Source: Alphaproteobacteria bacterium
Lineage (GTDB): Bacteria > Pseudomonadota > Alphaproteobacteria > Micropepsales > Micropepsaceae
Reading direction: 5' to 3'
Assembly: GCA_017308475.1 (NCBI GenBank)
Contig: JAFKEU010000004.1
Location: 186,001-250,000 of the forward strand
Length of the DNA: 64,000 bases
Below, piece after piece: positions 8,433-17,039 of this stretch. Position numbers and translations under genes: made by a program. Below the pieces are notes generated by a model. That model saw only the letters and a program-made list of their open reading frames with translations. It had not been told where the DNA came from and ran no database searches. Each line of letters opens with the position of its first letter. Within the stretch, counting starts at the first letter, position 1.

Positions 8433-9149
8433 TTAGGGCGACGGCGCGGGATTTTCCACATTCGCCGGCTTCTGGATCACAAGGCCGGGGGTCACATAGC
8501 CGCCCTGGGGATCGCGGGCCAGGGAGACGGTTACCACCGCGCCCGGCGACACCAGATCGGCATTGCCCATGCTGAGCGCCATTACCGGCGCGCCTTTCGG
8601 CACGCCGATGTCGGCCGCTCCGTTGCAGGACAGCGCACTGGCTATGGCGGGCGGGCCCGCGCGGCCCATGCAGATGCCGCCGCTCTCGGCGGCGCCGCGA
8701 TAGCCGAGCGAAAACCCGGAAGATGATATCTTGGTCACTTTTCCGTTGACCATGGTGCGGCCGCCTTCGGCAAAGCGCCCCTCGCCCGTGCCGGCCAGGC
8801 CCGGCGGATAGACGAACACTTCCTGTGCCGTCAGCCGGCCGTCGCTTTCGGACACCGCCGCGCCGGCATAGTCACCTTCCTTGACGTCGGAGAGCTTGGC
8901 CGGAGCCGTCACGGCATAGCGCGTCTGCGGCAGCACCGAGACGGTGAACGGGCCGCCCGGAAGCGATGCGGGCCTCGCAGCCCCCCCCGTGGAGGAATCG
9001 GATATCGGATCGAGACGCAGTTCCTTGCCGTCAAAGCTGACGACCCTGGCCTTGATGCGCGGCGCCGGCTGGGCCAAGGCGCAAAACAGCGGCGCCGCGG
9101 CACAAAGCACCGCGGCGCCCCCGACAATCGCACGTAAGGTCCGGCTCAA
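8433..9149 (-). CDS. Secreted protein of unknown function (DUF5666-like)
   Basis: 238 residues with a hydrophobic leader ending near CALAQ. The mature part holds short beta-rich units such as RIKARVVSFDGKELRL and TMVNGKVTKISSSGFSLGY, reminiscent of the DUF5666/OB-like repeats of bacterial secreted proteins. It also has three cysteines (one in the leader, then GGICMG and ALSCNG). No catalytic motif was seen. The only in-frame start giving a full signal peptide is a TTG at 9149, with no strong ribosome site. It follows the exported methyltransferase gene by 13 bases on the same strand, so the two are probably co-transcribed. Confidence 0.6.
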   Translation of the reverse strand: MSRTLRAIVGGAAVLCAAAPLFCALAQPAPRIKARVVSFDGKELRLDPISDSSTGGAARPASLPGGPFTVSVLPQTRYAVTAPAKLSDVKEGDYAGAAVSESDGRLTAQEVFVYPPGLAGTGEGRFAEGGRTMVNGKVTKISSSGFSLGYRGAAESGGICMGRAGPPAIASALSCNGAADIGVPKGAPVMALSMGNADLVSPGAVVTVSLARDPQGGYVTPGLVIQKPANVENPAPSP

Positions 9150-9162
9150 CAGGCTGGCCGCG

Positions 9163-9927
9163 TTACTGGGGCTTCTGGAACTTGAGCATCATCTGGTCGG
9201 TGTGGCCGCGAATGTCGGACTCGAAGACCTTCTCGGAATGGTTGTCGGCGGGGTTTGCGAGCTCCTTGCCCTCGTCCACCAGCTTGAAGCCGGCGGCTTC
9301 CACTTCGGACTTCACCGTCGATTCCTTGATCCGGTGCAGCGTCTCGGTGACGTCGTCGGGGGCGTCCGCGGCGGCGCGATGGTCGACGATGATGTAATAG
9401 CCGCCGGGCTTGAGCGCGTCGTATATGGCCTTGTTCACCTTGCCGACATCGGTGTCATAGGGCTTGTTGTGCATGTCGTGATAGTTCAGCGAGGTCCAGA
9501 CCACATCGACCTTCTGCGGCGTCGCGAACTGGTCCAGCGGCGCGTGGATCACCCCCAGGTCGGGATAGGTGGCCTTGAGGTCGGCGAACTGGTTGTCGGG
9601 GTCCTTGCCCTGGCTTTTCAGGCGCGCGTCATACTGGGTGCCGAAATAGGCATAGACGTGGCCGCCCGGCTCCACCGCGCGGGCGAAGATGCGGGTGAAA
9701 TAGCCGGCGCCGGGCAAGAGGTCCACCACCACCTTGCCGGGGGTGACGCCGGCGAAGGCCAGCATCTCTGCGGGCTTGCGGTTCTGGTCGCGGGCCTTGT
9801 CGGCTTCGGGCCGGGCCGGATCGGCGACAGCGGCGGTCATTTTCGCCGTCACTGTGGCGGCCGGGGCCAGCGCCGTGGATGCGGCCAGGAGGGCTGCTCC
9901 GGCCAAAAGCAGGCTGATGCGTGTCAT
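9163..9927 (-). CDS. Exported SAM-dependent methyltransferase-like protein
   Basis: 254 residues: signal peptide (MTRISLLLAGAALLAAS ... ALAPAA) and then a class I methyltransferase fold with motif I VVVDLLPGAGYFTRIFA, strand 4 VDVVWTSLNYHDM, and LKPGGYYIIVDH as the post-I motif. It belongs to the group annotated as predicted methyltransferases (COG4798), which keep the fold but carry an export signal. A periplasmic SAM enzyme is odd because SAM is cytoplasmic, so the fold may bind something else. The segment RPEADKARDQNRKPAEMLAFAG between leader and motif I is conserved in family members I recall. It lies upstream of the DUF5666-like gene. Confidence 0.72.
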   Translation of the reverse strand: MTRISLLLAGAALLAASTALAPAATVTAKMTAAVADPARPEADKARDQNRKPAEMLAFAGVTPGKVVVDLLPGAGYFTRIFARAVEPGGHVYAYFGTQYDARLKSQGKDPDNQFADLKATYPDLGVIHAPLDQFATPQKVDVVWTSLNYHDMHNKPYDTDVGKVNKAIYDALKPGGYYIIVDHRAAADAPDDVTETLHRIKESTVKSEVEAAGFKLVDEGKELANPADNHSEKVFESDIRGHTDQMMLKFQKPQ

Positions 9928-10006
9928 GGTCCCACACTCCCTTTTTGCATTACGGCTTTTGAAATCCGCGCGGGAGCCTAGCGCATCCGGCGCCGTCTGC
10001 GAAAGC

Positions 10007-10486
10007 TCAGGCGGGTACCTGGATTGGATAGCCGGGCGCCTGCTTGGAGGCGTGGATGACCAGCGAGCTCTTGACGCTGGCCACGTTTTTCTCGGCAGTC
10101 AGCGTGTCGGTGATGAAGGTCTGGAAGGCCGACAGGTCGGAGGCGACGCATTTGAGGATGAAGTCCACCTCGCCCGAGAGCATGTGGCATTCGCGCACCT
10201 CCGGCCAGCGGCGCGCGCTCTCCTCGAAGGTCTTGAGATCGGCATCCTTCTGGCTGGCCAGCCCGACAAAGACGAAGCCCGTTACCTCGAAGCCCAGTTG
10301 CCTGCCGTCCAGTTCGGCGTGGTAGCCCCGGATATAGCCCGATTTCTCCAGGGCGCGGATGCGCCTGAGGCACGGCGGCGCGGTGATGCCCGCCCGGCGG
10401 GAAAGTTCAACATTCGTGATACGGCCGTCGGCCTGCAATTCGCTGAGGATGCGAAGGTCGATCGGGTCCAGTTTGCGGGTGTCCAA
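10007..10486 (-). CDS. Lrp/AsnC family transcriptional regulator
   Basis: 159 residues: N-terminal winged helix-turn-helix (LDPIDLRILSELQADGRITNVELSRRAGITAPPCLRRIRALEKSGYI) and a C-terminal RAM domain (VTGFVFVGLASQKDADLKTFEES ... GEVDFILKCVASDLSAFQTFI). Such proteins respond to amino acids and often control amino-acid metabolism. The reading frame suggests a TTG start at 10486, without an obvious Shine-Dalgarno. The gene diverges from trxB across about 210 bases. Lrp, thioredoxin reductase and LysR genes next to each other recur in alphaproteobacteria, so this may be a conserved block rather than a chance arrangement. Confidence 0.88.
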   Translation of the reverse strand: MDTRKLDPIDLRILSELQADGRITNVELSRRAGITAPPCLRRIRALEKSGYIRGYHAELDGRQLGFEVTGFVFVGLASQKDADLKTFEESARRWPEVRECHMLSGEVDFILKCVASDLSAFQTFITDTLTAEKNVASVKSSLVIHASKQAPGYPIQVPA

Positions 10487-10700
10487 GGAGTGCCCGGAGA
10501 TAAAGCGGATCGCTTATACTGCTGCCCCAAGATGCGCGCAATAATATTTCTCGATTCGAACAGAAACGGTCGGCGCGACCGGGCGGCGGGGTCTTTCCTG
10601 ACTTTATGCACTGGGATTGATTTTCGACCCGCTTGATTTTGTCCGTGCCTATTCCGATATGACATGCCCAGACCCGCAAAAGCCGCAGAGCGTTCCCGCC

Positions 10701-11696
10701 ATGGTGATCGAGCCCAAAATCCCCGCGCAGCACCCCTCCCCCCAACATTCCAGGGTCATCGTCCTGGGCAGCGGCCCGGCTGGCTGTACCGCCGCCATCT
10801 ATGCCGCCCGCGCCATGCTGGAACCCACCCTGATCGCGGGGCTCCAGCCCGGCGGGCAATTGACCATCACGACCGAGGTCGAAAACTATCCCGGCTTCGC
10901 CGAGGCCATCCAGGGCCCCTGGCTGATGGACCAGATGCAGGAACAGGCCCGGGCGCTGGGTACGAAATTCGTCAATGACACGATCGCCCGGGTGGACCTG
11001 TCGCGCCGGCCCTTCACGCTGATGGGCGATGGCGGCGACATCTACACCTGCGACACGCTGGTTATCGCCACCGGCGCCAGCGCCAATTGGCTGGGGCTTT
11101 CCAGCGAGAACCAGTTCCAGGGCTTTGGCGTGTCGGCCTGCGCCACCTGCGATGGTTTCTTCTATCGCGGCAAGAAGGTGGCCGTGGTCGGGGGCGGCAA
11201 TACCGCAGCCGAAGAGGCGCTGTTCCTGACCAACTTCGCCGACCATGTGACGCTGATTCACCGCCGCGACACGCTGCGCGCCGACAAGACCAACCAGATG
11301 CGGCTGGCGGCCAACAGGAAAATCGAAATCCTCTATGACACCGAACTGGCCGAAGTGTTGGGCACCACCGAGCCCAAAGGCGTGACGGGTGCGCGCCTGC
11401 GCAATACCGTCACCGGCAGTCATCACGAGATTGCCGTGGATGGGGTTTTCATCGCCATCGGCCATTCGCCGGCGACCGGCCTGTTCACGGGCCAGCTGGA
11501 CATGGACGGGGATGGCTACATCCTGACCGCGCCGGATTCCACGCATACCTCGGTGGCGGGCGTGTTCGCCGCCGGCGACGTCAAGGACAGGACCTTCCGC
11601 CAGGCGGTGACGGCGGCGGGCATGGGGTGCATGGCAGCGCTGGAGGCCGAACGCTTCCTGGCCGCCGCGCACGCCGGAGAACTGCCGGTCGGATAG
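10701..11696 (+). CDS. trxB: Thioredoxin-disulfide reductase
   Basis: 331 residues from the ATG at 10701; an in-frame extension to 10617 adds residues before the usual start. FAD fold VIVLGSGPAGCTAAIYAAR near residue 19, redox-active CATC at Cys147-Cys150, NADPH fold VAVVGGGNTAAEEALFL, and the C-terminal VFAAGDVKDRTFRQAVTAAGMG, all diagnostic of low-molecular-weight thioredoxin reductase. It transfers electrons from NADPH to thioredoxin in the cytoplasm. It precedes a LysR regulator by 24 bases on the same strand, so the two likely share a transcript. Confidence 0.96.
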   Translation: MVIEPKIPAQHPSPQHSRVIVLGSGPAGCTAAIYAARAMLEPTLIAGLQPGGQLTITTEVENYPGFAEAIQGPWLMDQMQEQARALGTKFVNDTIARVDLSRRPFTLMGDGGDIYTCDTLVIATGASANWLGLSSENQFQGFGVSACATCDGFFYRGKKVAVVGGGNTAAEEALFLTNFADHVTLIHRRDTLRADKTNQMRLAANRKIEILYDTELAEVLGTTEPKGVTGARLRNTVTGSHHEIAVDGVFIAIGHSPATGLFTGQLDMDGDGYILTAPDSTHTSVAGVFAAGDVKDRTFRQAVTAAGMGCMAALEAERFLAAAHAGELPVG

Positions 11697-11720
11697 GCAA
11701 GAACAACCCGGGGGCGCGAC

Positions 11721-12617
11721 ATGGACTGGGACAAGCTTCGCATTTTCCACGCCGTGGCAAGCGCCGGCAGCTTCACGCATGCCGGCCAGGCGCTGGGGCT
11801 TTCGCAGTCGGCGGTAAGCCGGCAGATCAGCGCGCTGGAGGAGGAAATCTCCACCCCGCTGTTCCAGCGCCATGCCCGCGGCCTGACCCTGACCGACGAG
11901 GGCGAGCTTCTGTTCGGCGCGGTGGCCGATGTTCTGAAGCGTCTGGCGGCCGCGGAGGAGTCGCTGAAGAATGTCCATGAACATCCGCGCGGCACGCTGA
12001 AGATCACCACGGCCCACGGCATCGGCGCCTATTGGCTCTTGCCGCGGCTGGGCCAGTTCCTGGCACAGTATCCGGACGTGGAAATCCATCTGGTGATGGA
12101 CGACCGCGAGCTGGACCTGGCGCAGCGGGAAGCCGACTTGGCCATCCGCATGCGCGCCCCGGTGCAGGCCGACCTGATCCAGAGAAAGCTGTTCACCGTG
12201 CATTATCACATGTACGCGTCGAAGAAATACCTGAAGGACCACCCCACGCCCCGTACGATGGAAGAGATCGCCGATCACACCATCATCGTCTATGGCGAGA
12301 CGGCGGGGCCGGAGATCCGCGACATCAACTGGCTGCTGGAAGCCTTCAAGAAACACGGCAAGCCGGGCGACAAGGGCAGAGTGGTCCGCATCAACAACGT
12401 CACCGGCATCCTGCAGGCGGTGGAGGCCGGGCTGGGCATAGGCGTGGTCCCCGACTATGTCGCCGCCCAGTATCCGGGCCTGGAGCGGGTGCTGCCCGAC
12501 GTGGATGCGCCGGGCTTCGACGTGCACCTCGTCTATGCGGACGCGCTGCGCCAGTCCAAGCGGGTGGCGGCGTTCCGCGATTTCGCGGTGAAGGCGTCGA
12601 AAGACTGGCAATATTGA
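11721..12617 (+). CDS. LysR family transcriptional regulator
   Basis: 298 residues. The N-terminal helix-turn-helix is MDWDKLRIFHAVASAGSFTHAGQALGLSQSAVSRQISALEEE in type; the C-terminal effector domain begins near residue 90 (GTLKITTAHGIGAYWLLPRL). LysR proteins bind DNA as tetramers and respond to a small ligand. It sits 24 bases downstream of trxB on the same strand, an arrangement I recall from other alphaproteobacteria, so a redox or envelope role is possible but unproven. A stem-loop (GTCGCCC ... GGGCGAC, 12669-12692) follows the stop and may end transcription. Confidence 0.9.
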   Translation: MDWDKLRIFHAVASAGSFTHAGQALGLSQSAVSRQISALEEEISTPLFQRHARGLTLTDEGELLFGAVADVLKRLAAAEESLKNVHEHPRGTLKITTAHGIGAYWLLPRLGQFLAQYPDVEIHLVMDDRELDLAQREADLAIRMRAPVQADLIQRKLFTVHYHMYASKKYLKDHPTPRTMEEIADHTIIVYGETAGPEIRDINWLLEAFKKHGKPGDKGRVVRINNVTGILQAVEAGLGIGVVPDYVAAQYPGLERVLPDVDAPGFDVHLVYADALRQSKRVAAFRDFAVKASKDWQY

Positions 12618-12668
12618 GGCGTCCGGCGAGGGCCTTGAAATGCCCCCGCCGCACCCCATTTTGGTTGT

Positions 12669-12692
12669 GTCGCCCAGTCCCCCCAGGGCGAC
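12669..12692 (+). terminator. Stem-loop after the LysR gene
   Basis: Seven-base arms GTCGCCC (12669-12675) and GGGCGAC (12686-12692) around a C-rich loop, about 50 bases after the LysR stop. No T-run follows, so an intrinsic terminator is only one reading. Confidence 0.4.
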
Positions 12693-12791
12693 AACGCCTC
12701 GCTCTTCCCCCCTTGAGCGTGGTTCCAGGGCCGGTGCAGCGCCTCTTTTGGCAGCTTCGCCGGCCCTTTGGTTTTCCGCACCCCTCACTGG

Positions 12792-12860
12792 GCAAAATCC
12801 AAGCACTTGGCTTGATCGCCAAGTGCAGGATTTTGCGTCCTCTCCCTCAAAGGGAGAGGA
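12792..12860. repeat. Tandem palindromes between convergent genes
   Basis: Two hairpins lie back to back. The first pairs GCAAAATCC (12792-12800) and GCACTTGGC (12803-12811) with GCCAAGTGC (12818-12826) and GGATTTTGC (12828-12836). The second is a perfect ten-base stem TCCTCTCCCT (12838-12847) / AGGGAGAGGA (12851-12860). The pair sits between the convergent LysR and PPC-domain genes and could be a bidirectional terminator or a dispersed palindromic repeat; its copy number elsewhere would decide. Confidence 0.6.
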
Positions 12861-12869
12861 AATTTGGCG

Positions 12870-13412
12870 TCAGCGATAGGCCTTGTCGTCGATGCCCTTA
12901 AGGTCCGCGTCCAGCACGCCGACCGTGACGATGGCATAGGTGAAGACCTCGGTCCCAGGCTCCAGGTGGCCGGCGATCGCCCTGGGGCCGGTGCCCAGCG
13001 TCATATGGGCGTGGACCTTGCCGTCCACGACATAGCCGTTCATGCCCACCAGGTCGCAGGGCGTATTGGGCTCGTCCGTGAAGATGTTCTGAGTGGGAAA
13101 ATCGCGGTTGCTGACCTGATGCACATGATAGCCGCGCAAGGAACCGATGCCCGACAGGATCACGCCGCTGCGGATGTGCTGCTGCTTCACCAGCTTTTCG
13201 ATCCCGGCCAGAAGGTCGGTCTTGTATTTCATCCGCATCACCACGATGCGGCTGAAATTGCCGCTGATGGCATAGGCGTCCGGCACCCTGTCGCTGTTGG
13301 GCTTGGTGTCCGAGGGCGAAGCCGCGGTCGTGACGATGCGGGTGGCGCCGATCGCTTCCAGGGGCGCTGACGCCATCAGCAGGCCAAAGAGAATGGGCAG
13401 CGCGCGTGTCAT
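12870..13412 (-). CDS. Exported PPC (DUF296) domain protein
   Basis: 180 residues from the ATG at 13412, chosen because AGGGGGA lies upstream and it opens directly on a signal peptide (MTRALPILFGLLMASAPLEAIGA). The mature part is a single PPC/DUF296 domain: YAISGNFSRIVVMRMKYKTDLLAGIEKL, then SGVILSGIGSLRG and KVHAHMTLGTGPRAIAGHLEPGTEVFTYAIV. The His pair in VHAHM and GHL matches the metal-binding cluster of the fold. PPC proteins in plants bind DNA, whereas prokaryotic members are trimers of unknown function; an export signal argues against a DNA-binding role here. The neighbours give no functional hint. Confidence 0.78.
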   Translation of the reverse strand: MTRALPILFGLLMASAPLEAIGATRIVTTAASPSDTKPNSDRVPDAYAISGNFSRIVVMRMKYKTDLLAGIEKLVKQQHIRSGVILSGIGSLRGYHVHQVSNRDFPTQNIFTDEPNTPCDLVGMNGYVVDGKVHAHMTLGTGPRAIAGHLEPGTEVFTYAIVTVGVLDADLKGIDDKAYR

Positions 13413-13467
13413 GGGTGTCCCCCTGTCGGATTGCACGGGGACAGACTGGCACGATTCCGCGCCGGAT

Positions 13468-15528
13468 TTATGCCGCGCTGCGGGTCGCCACCACCTGGTC
13501 GGCCAGCTTGCCGTTCAGTTCCGACAGCCGGTCGAATTCCATCTCATAGGTACCCACCCCCTGGGTCAGCGATCGCAGGTCCACGATCAGGTCCGACACT
13601 TCGGCCAGCGGCAATTCGGCCTGGACCGTATCCCAGCCGCGCCAACCCGGCCGGGCGTCATAGCCCAGAAGCGCGCCGCGCCGGCCGCTGATCAGGGCGT
13701 TCACCCTGGAGGTGGCATCCGACGGCACATGCACCTTCACCCGCATGATGGGCTCCAGCAGCACAGGCGAACAGTTCGGCATGCCCTCGCTCATGCCCAG
13801 GCGGCCCGCCGTCTGGAAGGCGGCATCCGACGAATCCACGGTGTGATAGGAGCCGTCGACCAGTGCCACGGCGATGTCGACCACCGGAAAGCCCAGCGGG
13901 CCTTCCTTCATATAGTCGCGAACGCCGCGTTCGACCGAGCCGATCCACTGCTTGGGCACCACCCCGCCCTTGATGCGGTCCTCGAAGACGAAGCCGGACC
14001 CGCGCGGAAGGGGGCGTATCTCCAGCACCACGTCGCCGAACTGGCCATGGCCGCCGGTCTGGCGCTTGTGGCGGCCGCGCGCGGTAGTGGGTTTTCGGAT
14101 GGTCTCGCGATAGGGCACGCGCGGAGGATGGGCCTCCAGATGCAGGCCGTGGCGGCTTGCCATCCGGTCCAGGGCAACCTTGAGGTGGATTTCGCCCTGA
14201 CCGGCCAGGATCATTTCCTGCATCTCGCCATTCTGCTCGAAACGCAGAGAGGGGTCCTCCTCGCACAGCCTGGCGATCGCAGTGGTGAGCTTGACCTCGT
14301 CCTTGCGGTCCTTGACGGCGACGGCCAGGCGATGGACCGGTGTCAATATCTCGGTTGTGGCGCGACCACCACCATCCTTGGCGGTGGACAGGATCTCGCC
14401 AGTGTTGAATGCCTCCAGCCGCGCCAGCGCTACCGTGTCGCCCGCCTCGGCCGCATGGCGCTTGATCTGGCGGTCGCCGCACAGCGCGAAGATGCCACCA
14501 ATGCGCGATTCCCGCCCGCCTTCGCCATGCAGCACCGCCCCGTCCTTCAGATGGCCGGACAATACCCGCACCAGACTGAGCTTGCCGCCATGGCCGCCAT
14601 GCATGGTCTTGAGCACCACCACGGCCGGTTCGCCGGACACGCCGGCGCGTTCGGCGGCAACCGTCACGTCTGGCACGTCGTGACGCAACGCCTTGAGCAG
14701 GCGGCGCACACCATTGTCGCCTTCCGCCGAGCCGATCAGCACCGGTACCACCTGGCCTTCCGCCAGTTCGCGCCGGATATCGCCGAACACTTCGTCGCGC
14801 GAGGGTTCGACTTCGGTCAGCAGTTCCTCCATCAGGTGTTCATCATGGTCGGCCAGCTTCTCCAGCATCTCGAAGCGGGCTTCCTTTTCCCGGCGCACAT
14901 CGGCGATGTCGACCACTTCGGAGGCGGCGTGGGGTCGGTAGGCGAAGGCCCGCTCCAGCGCCAGATCGACAAAGCCGGTGGCCACGCCCTGGTCCCAAAT
15001 GGGAAGCTGGCGCAGCAGGGGGGGCCGGTCGCTGACGTCTTTCAGCACGGCCAGCAGCGCCAGAAGGGAATCGCGCGCCTTGTCGAACTTGTTGACGAAT
15101 ATCATGTGCGGGATGCCCGCATCGGACAGCCGCTTCAGGTAGGGCTGGAGCAGGACGGCCTTGGCCGGCTCGGGCTCGCAGACCACTACGGCCGCGTCGA
15201 CGCCGGGCAGAATGTTCAGCGTGTCGCCCAGGAACTCGATCGAACCGGGGCAGTCCAGGAAGGTGAACTCCTCGTCCAGCCAGCTGGTGCAGAGCGTGTT
15301 CACCTCCACGCTCATCTGGCGGGCGCGCGCTTCGGGGCTGGCGTCACCCAGCGTGTTGCCGGCGGGAACCGAGCCCTTGCGCTGAATCGTGCCGGTGATG
15401 GCGGCGATGCTTTCCAGCAATGAGGTCTTGCCGCTGCCATAGGGGCCCACAAGGGCGATGGCACGCGGCCCGGATTTTATCTTTCTGGATGTTCCTGCCT
15501 GATTGTCATTCTGGGTATTGGGGGACAT
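13468..15528 (-). CDS. Elongation factor G-like GTPase (EF-G paralogue)
   Basis: 686 residues from the ATG at 15528, which has GAGGAG a few bases upstream; an in-frame extension to 15708 lacks this. The G domain shows GPYGSGKTSLLESI (G1), DCPGSIEF (G3) and NKFDKA (G4), followed by EF-G domains II-V (YRETI ... RQTGGHGQFGDVVLEI ... RRGALLGYDARPGWRG). In true EF-G, G3 reads DTPGHVDF and its His positions the water for GTP hydrolysis; here that residue is Ser. The protein therefore belongs to the EF-G-like (EF-G2) group, whose role is less clear than translocation. No ribosomal protein or EF-Tu genes are nearby, which fits a paralogue rather than the housekeeping factor. Confidence 0.88.
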   Translation of the reverse strand: MSPNTQNDNQAGTSRKIKSGPRAIALVGPYGSGKTSLLESIAAITGTIQRKGSVPAGNTLGDASPEARARQMSVEVNTLCTSWLDEEFTFLDCPGSIEFLGDTLNILPGVDAAVVVCEPEPAKAVLLQPYLKRLSDAGIPHMIFVNKFDKARDSLLALLAVLKDVSDRPPLLRQLPIWDQGVATGFVDLALERAFAYRPHAASEVVDIADVRREKEARFEMLEKLADHDEHLMEELLTEVEPSRDEVFGDIRRELAEGQVVPVLIGSAEGDNGVRRLLKALRHDVPDVTVAAERAGVSGEPAVVVLKTMHGGHGGKLSLVRVLSGHLKDGAVLHGEGGRESRIGGIFALCGDRQIKRHAAEAGDTVALARLEAFNTGEILSTAKDGGGRATTEILTPVHRLAVAVKDRKDEVKLTTAIARLCEEDPSLRFEQNGEMQEMILAGQGEIHLKVALDRMASRHGLHLEAHPPRVPYRETIRKPTTARGRHKRQTGGHGQFGDVVLEIRPLPRGSGFVFEDRIKGGVVPKQWIGSVERGVRDYMKEGPLGFPVVDIAVALVDGSYHTVDSSDAAFQTAGRLGMSEGMPNCSPVLLEPIMRVKVHVPSDATSRVNALISGRRGALLGYDARPGWRGWDTVQAELPLAEVSDLIVDLRSLTQGVGTYEMEFDRLSELNGKLADQVVATRSAA

Positions 15529-15733
15529 GAGCGCCTCCTCGCGCGAAAACCGTTTCGGCTTTCGGGGCGCCTTTTGGGGTCCGTCCCTGGCACTGCAATA
15601 TGGGGCGGGCCGCTTTCGCGTCCCTCCAGTTCGAGGATGCTCCGACTCCCGTGCACCGAAAGCAAGGCTTTTCGGATGGCGCGCCGGCAAATGTGAGTGC
15701 CCGGCCATTCAGGCACTGATATGCAAGGATTTT

Positions 15734-15961
15734 CTAGGCGTTCGCGTCGTAGGTCAGCGATATCATCGCCAGGAAAACCGCCAGCAGCGCGCCATCGACC
15801 ACCAGCCGGTTCAAACGGTGCGCGCCCCAGCCCGTATGGCGCAAGAGGACATTGCCGCCAACCAGTGCCACCACGAACAGGGCGGTGGCCAGCCAGCCCT
15901 GCCAGCTTCGCGGACTGGGGCCCCAGCCGACAAGCTTGGGTCCGAACCAGCCGCGCCTCAT
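15734..15961 (-). CDS. Small membrane protein in the slipin operon
   Basis: 75 residues. It starts with a charged, aromatic segment (RRGWFGPKLVGWGPSPRSWQGW) followed by two hydrophobic helices (LATALFVVALVGGNVLL and LVVDGALLAVFLAMISL). I recall similar small proteins beginning WFGPKxxGWG in proteobacteria but no assigned function. The ATG overlaps the slipin stop by four bases (ATGA), giving strong evidence for the same operon. It might assist the slipin in the membrane; that is inference. Confidence 0.68.
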   Translation of the reverse strand: MRRGWFGPKLVGWGPSPRSWQGWLATALFVVALVGGNVLLRHTGWGAHRLNRLVVDGALLAVFLAMISLTYDANA

Positions 15962-16857
15962 GTCTGGCTCCTGGGCACCGACGGGACCGACGGTGCGGAG
16001 GATGGCGCCGGGCCGGCGTCGATCCTTGCCATGTTGAGGGCAAAGGCGGCGGCACCCGGATTCATCGCATCGACCATCGACGTCGGCATCAGGATGGTGG
16101 CGCCGCGCTCCTTGGTGGTCTCATAGATGATGTTCATGGCGCGCAGCTGCAGCGCTTCGGGGTTGGTGGCGTAGATCTTCGCGGCATTGAGGAATTTCTG
16201 CGCAACTTCCTCTTCCGCCGAGCCAAGGATGACGCGGGCCTGCTTCTCGCGTTCGGCCTGGGCCTGGCGGCTCATGGCGTCCTGCAGGTTCTGGGGAATG
16301 GCGACGTCGCGAATCTCCACCGAATTGACGGTCACGCCCCATTCGGCGGTCTTGGCGCCGATCACCGCCTTCAGCGTCGCGTCGGCCTCCTTGCGCTCGG
16401 ACAGGAGCTCGGACAGCAGGGACGATCCGATCATCTCGCGCAATGAGGTCTGGGCGACGCGCTGGATCGCGCTGTTGTAGTCGACAATCTCCAGCGCGGC
16501 GCGCTCGGCGTCATGCACCATCCAGAAGACGATGGCATCGACATTGACCGGCACCGTGTCGCGGGTCAGCGCCTGCTCGGCGGAAAATTCGGAGGTGCGG
16601 ATGCGCTGATCGATCCACACCGTCACCACATCGATGATCGGAACCAGGATGAAAAGCCCCGGTCCCTTGATCGCATGCAGCTTGCCCAGCCGCAGGATCA
16701 CCGCCTTTTCCCATTGCTGGGCCATCTTGATGGAATAGCCCAGGAAAACGCCGACCAGCCCCAGGACCACGGTGATCCATATCGGAAGTTCGGCCAGCCG
16801 CGCCGCCACCGCGGCGCCGATGAAGATGATGAATACCAGGGCACTGATGGCGTTCAT
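15958..16857 (-). CDS. Slipin / stomatin-like SPFH-domain membrane protein
   Basis: 299 residues from the ATG at 16857, which has GGAG eight bases upstream. One N-terminal membrane segment pair (ISALVFIIFIGAAVAARL and IWITVVLGLVGVFLGYSI) precedes an SPFH domain: WEKAVILRLGKLHAIKGPGLFILVPIID, then VDAIVFWMVHDAERAALEIVDYNSAIQRVAQTSLREMIG and the C-terminal coiled coil AMSRQAQAEREKQARVILGSAEEE. Stomatin-type proteins form rings at membranes and organise microdomains. The frame stays open for 62 more codons up to 17043, where an ATG overlaps the GntR stop and encodes a further hydrophobic helix; a longer 361-residue product is therefore possible. The gene lies downstream of a YtrA-type regulator and probably under its control. 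Confidence 0.88.
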   Translation of the reverse strand: MNAISALVFIIFIGAAVAARLAELPIWITVVLGLVGVFLGYSIKMAQQWEKAVILRLGKLHAIKGPGLFILVPIIDVVTVWIDQRIRTSEFSAEQALTRDTVPVNVDAIVFWMVHDAERAALEIVDYNSAIQRVAQTSLREMIGSSLLSELLSERKEADATLKAVIGAKTAEWGVTVNSVEIRDVAIPQNLQDAMSRQAQAEREKQARVILGSAEEEVAQKFLNAAKIYATNPEALQLRAMNIIYETTKERGATILMPTSMVDAMNPGAAAFALNMARIDAGPAPSSAPSVPSVPRSQT

Positions 16858-17039
16858 GTGCGTCTCCTGACTTTGATTTCGGTTGCTGGGATTGCCGGGA
16901 TCAGCCGGCATTGCCGCCCAGGGATCGGCCGGACGGGAAAGCACGCGCGCGGGGCGCGGGCGCAGCGCCGAGCTGAGCAGGATCAGCACGATGGCCACGA
17001 TGATGATCAGCGGCACCAGCGCGCCCATCAGCGCCGCAA

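Noticed and set aside
10407-12806. 799-codon minus-strand open frame opposite trxB and the LysR gene
   Set aside because: No protein features and it covers two well-supported genes on the other strand.
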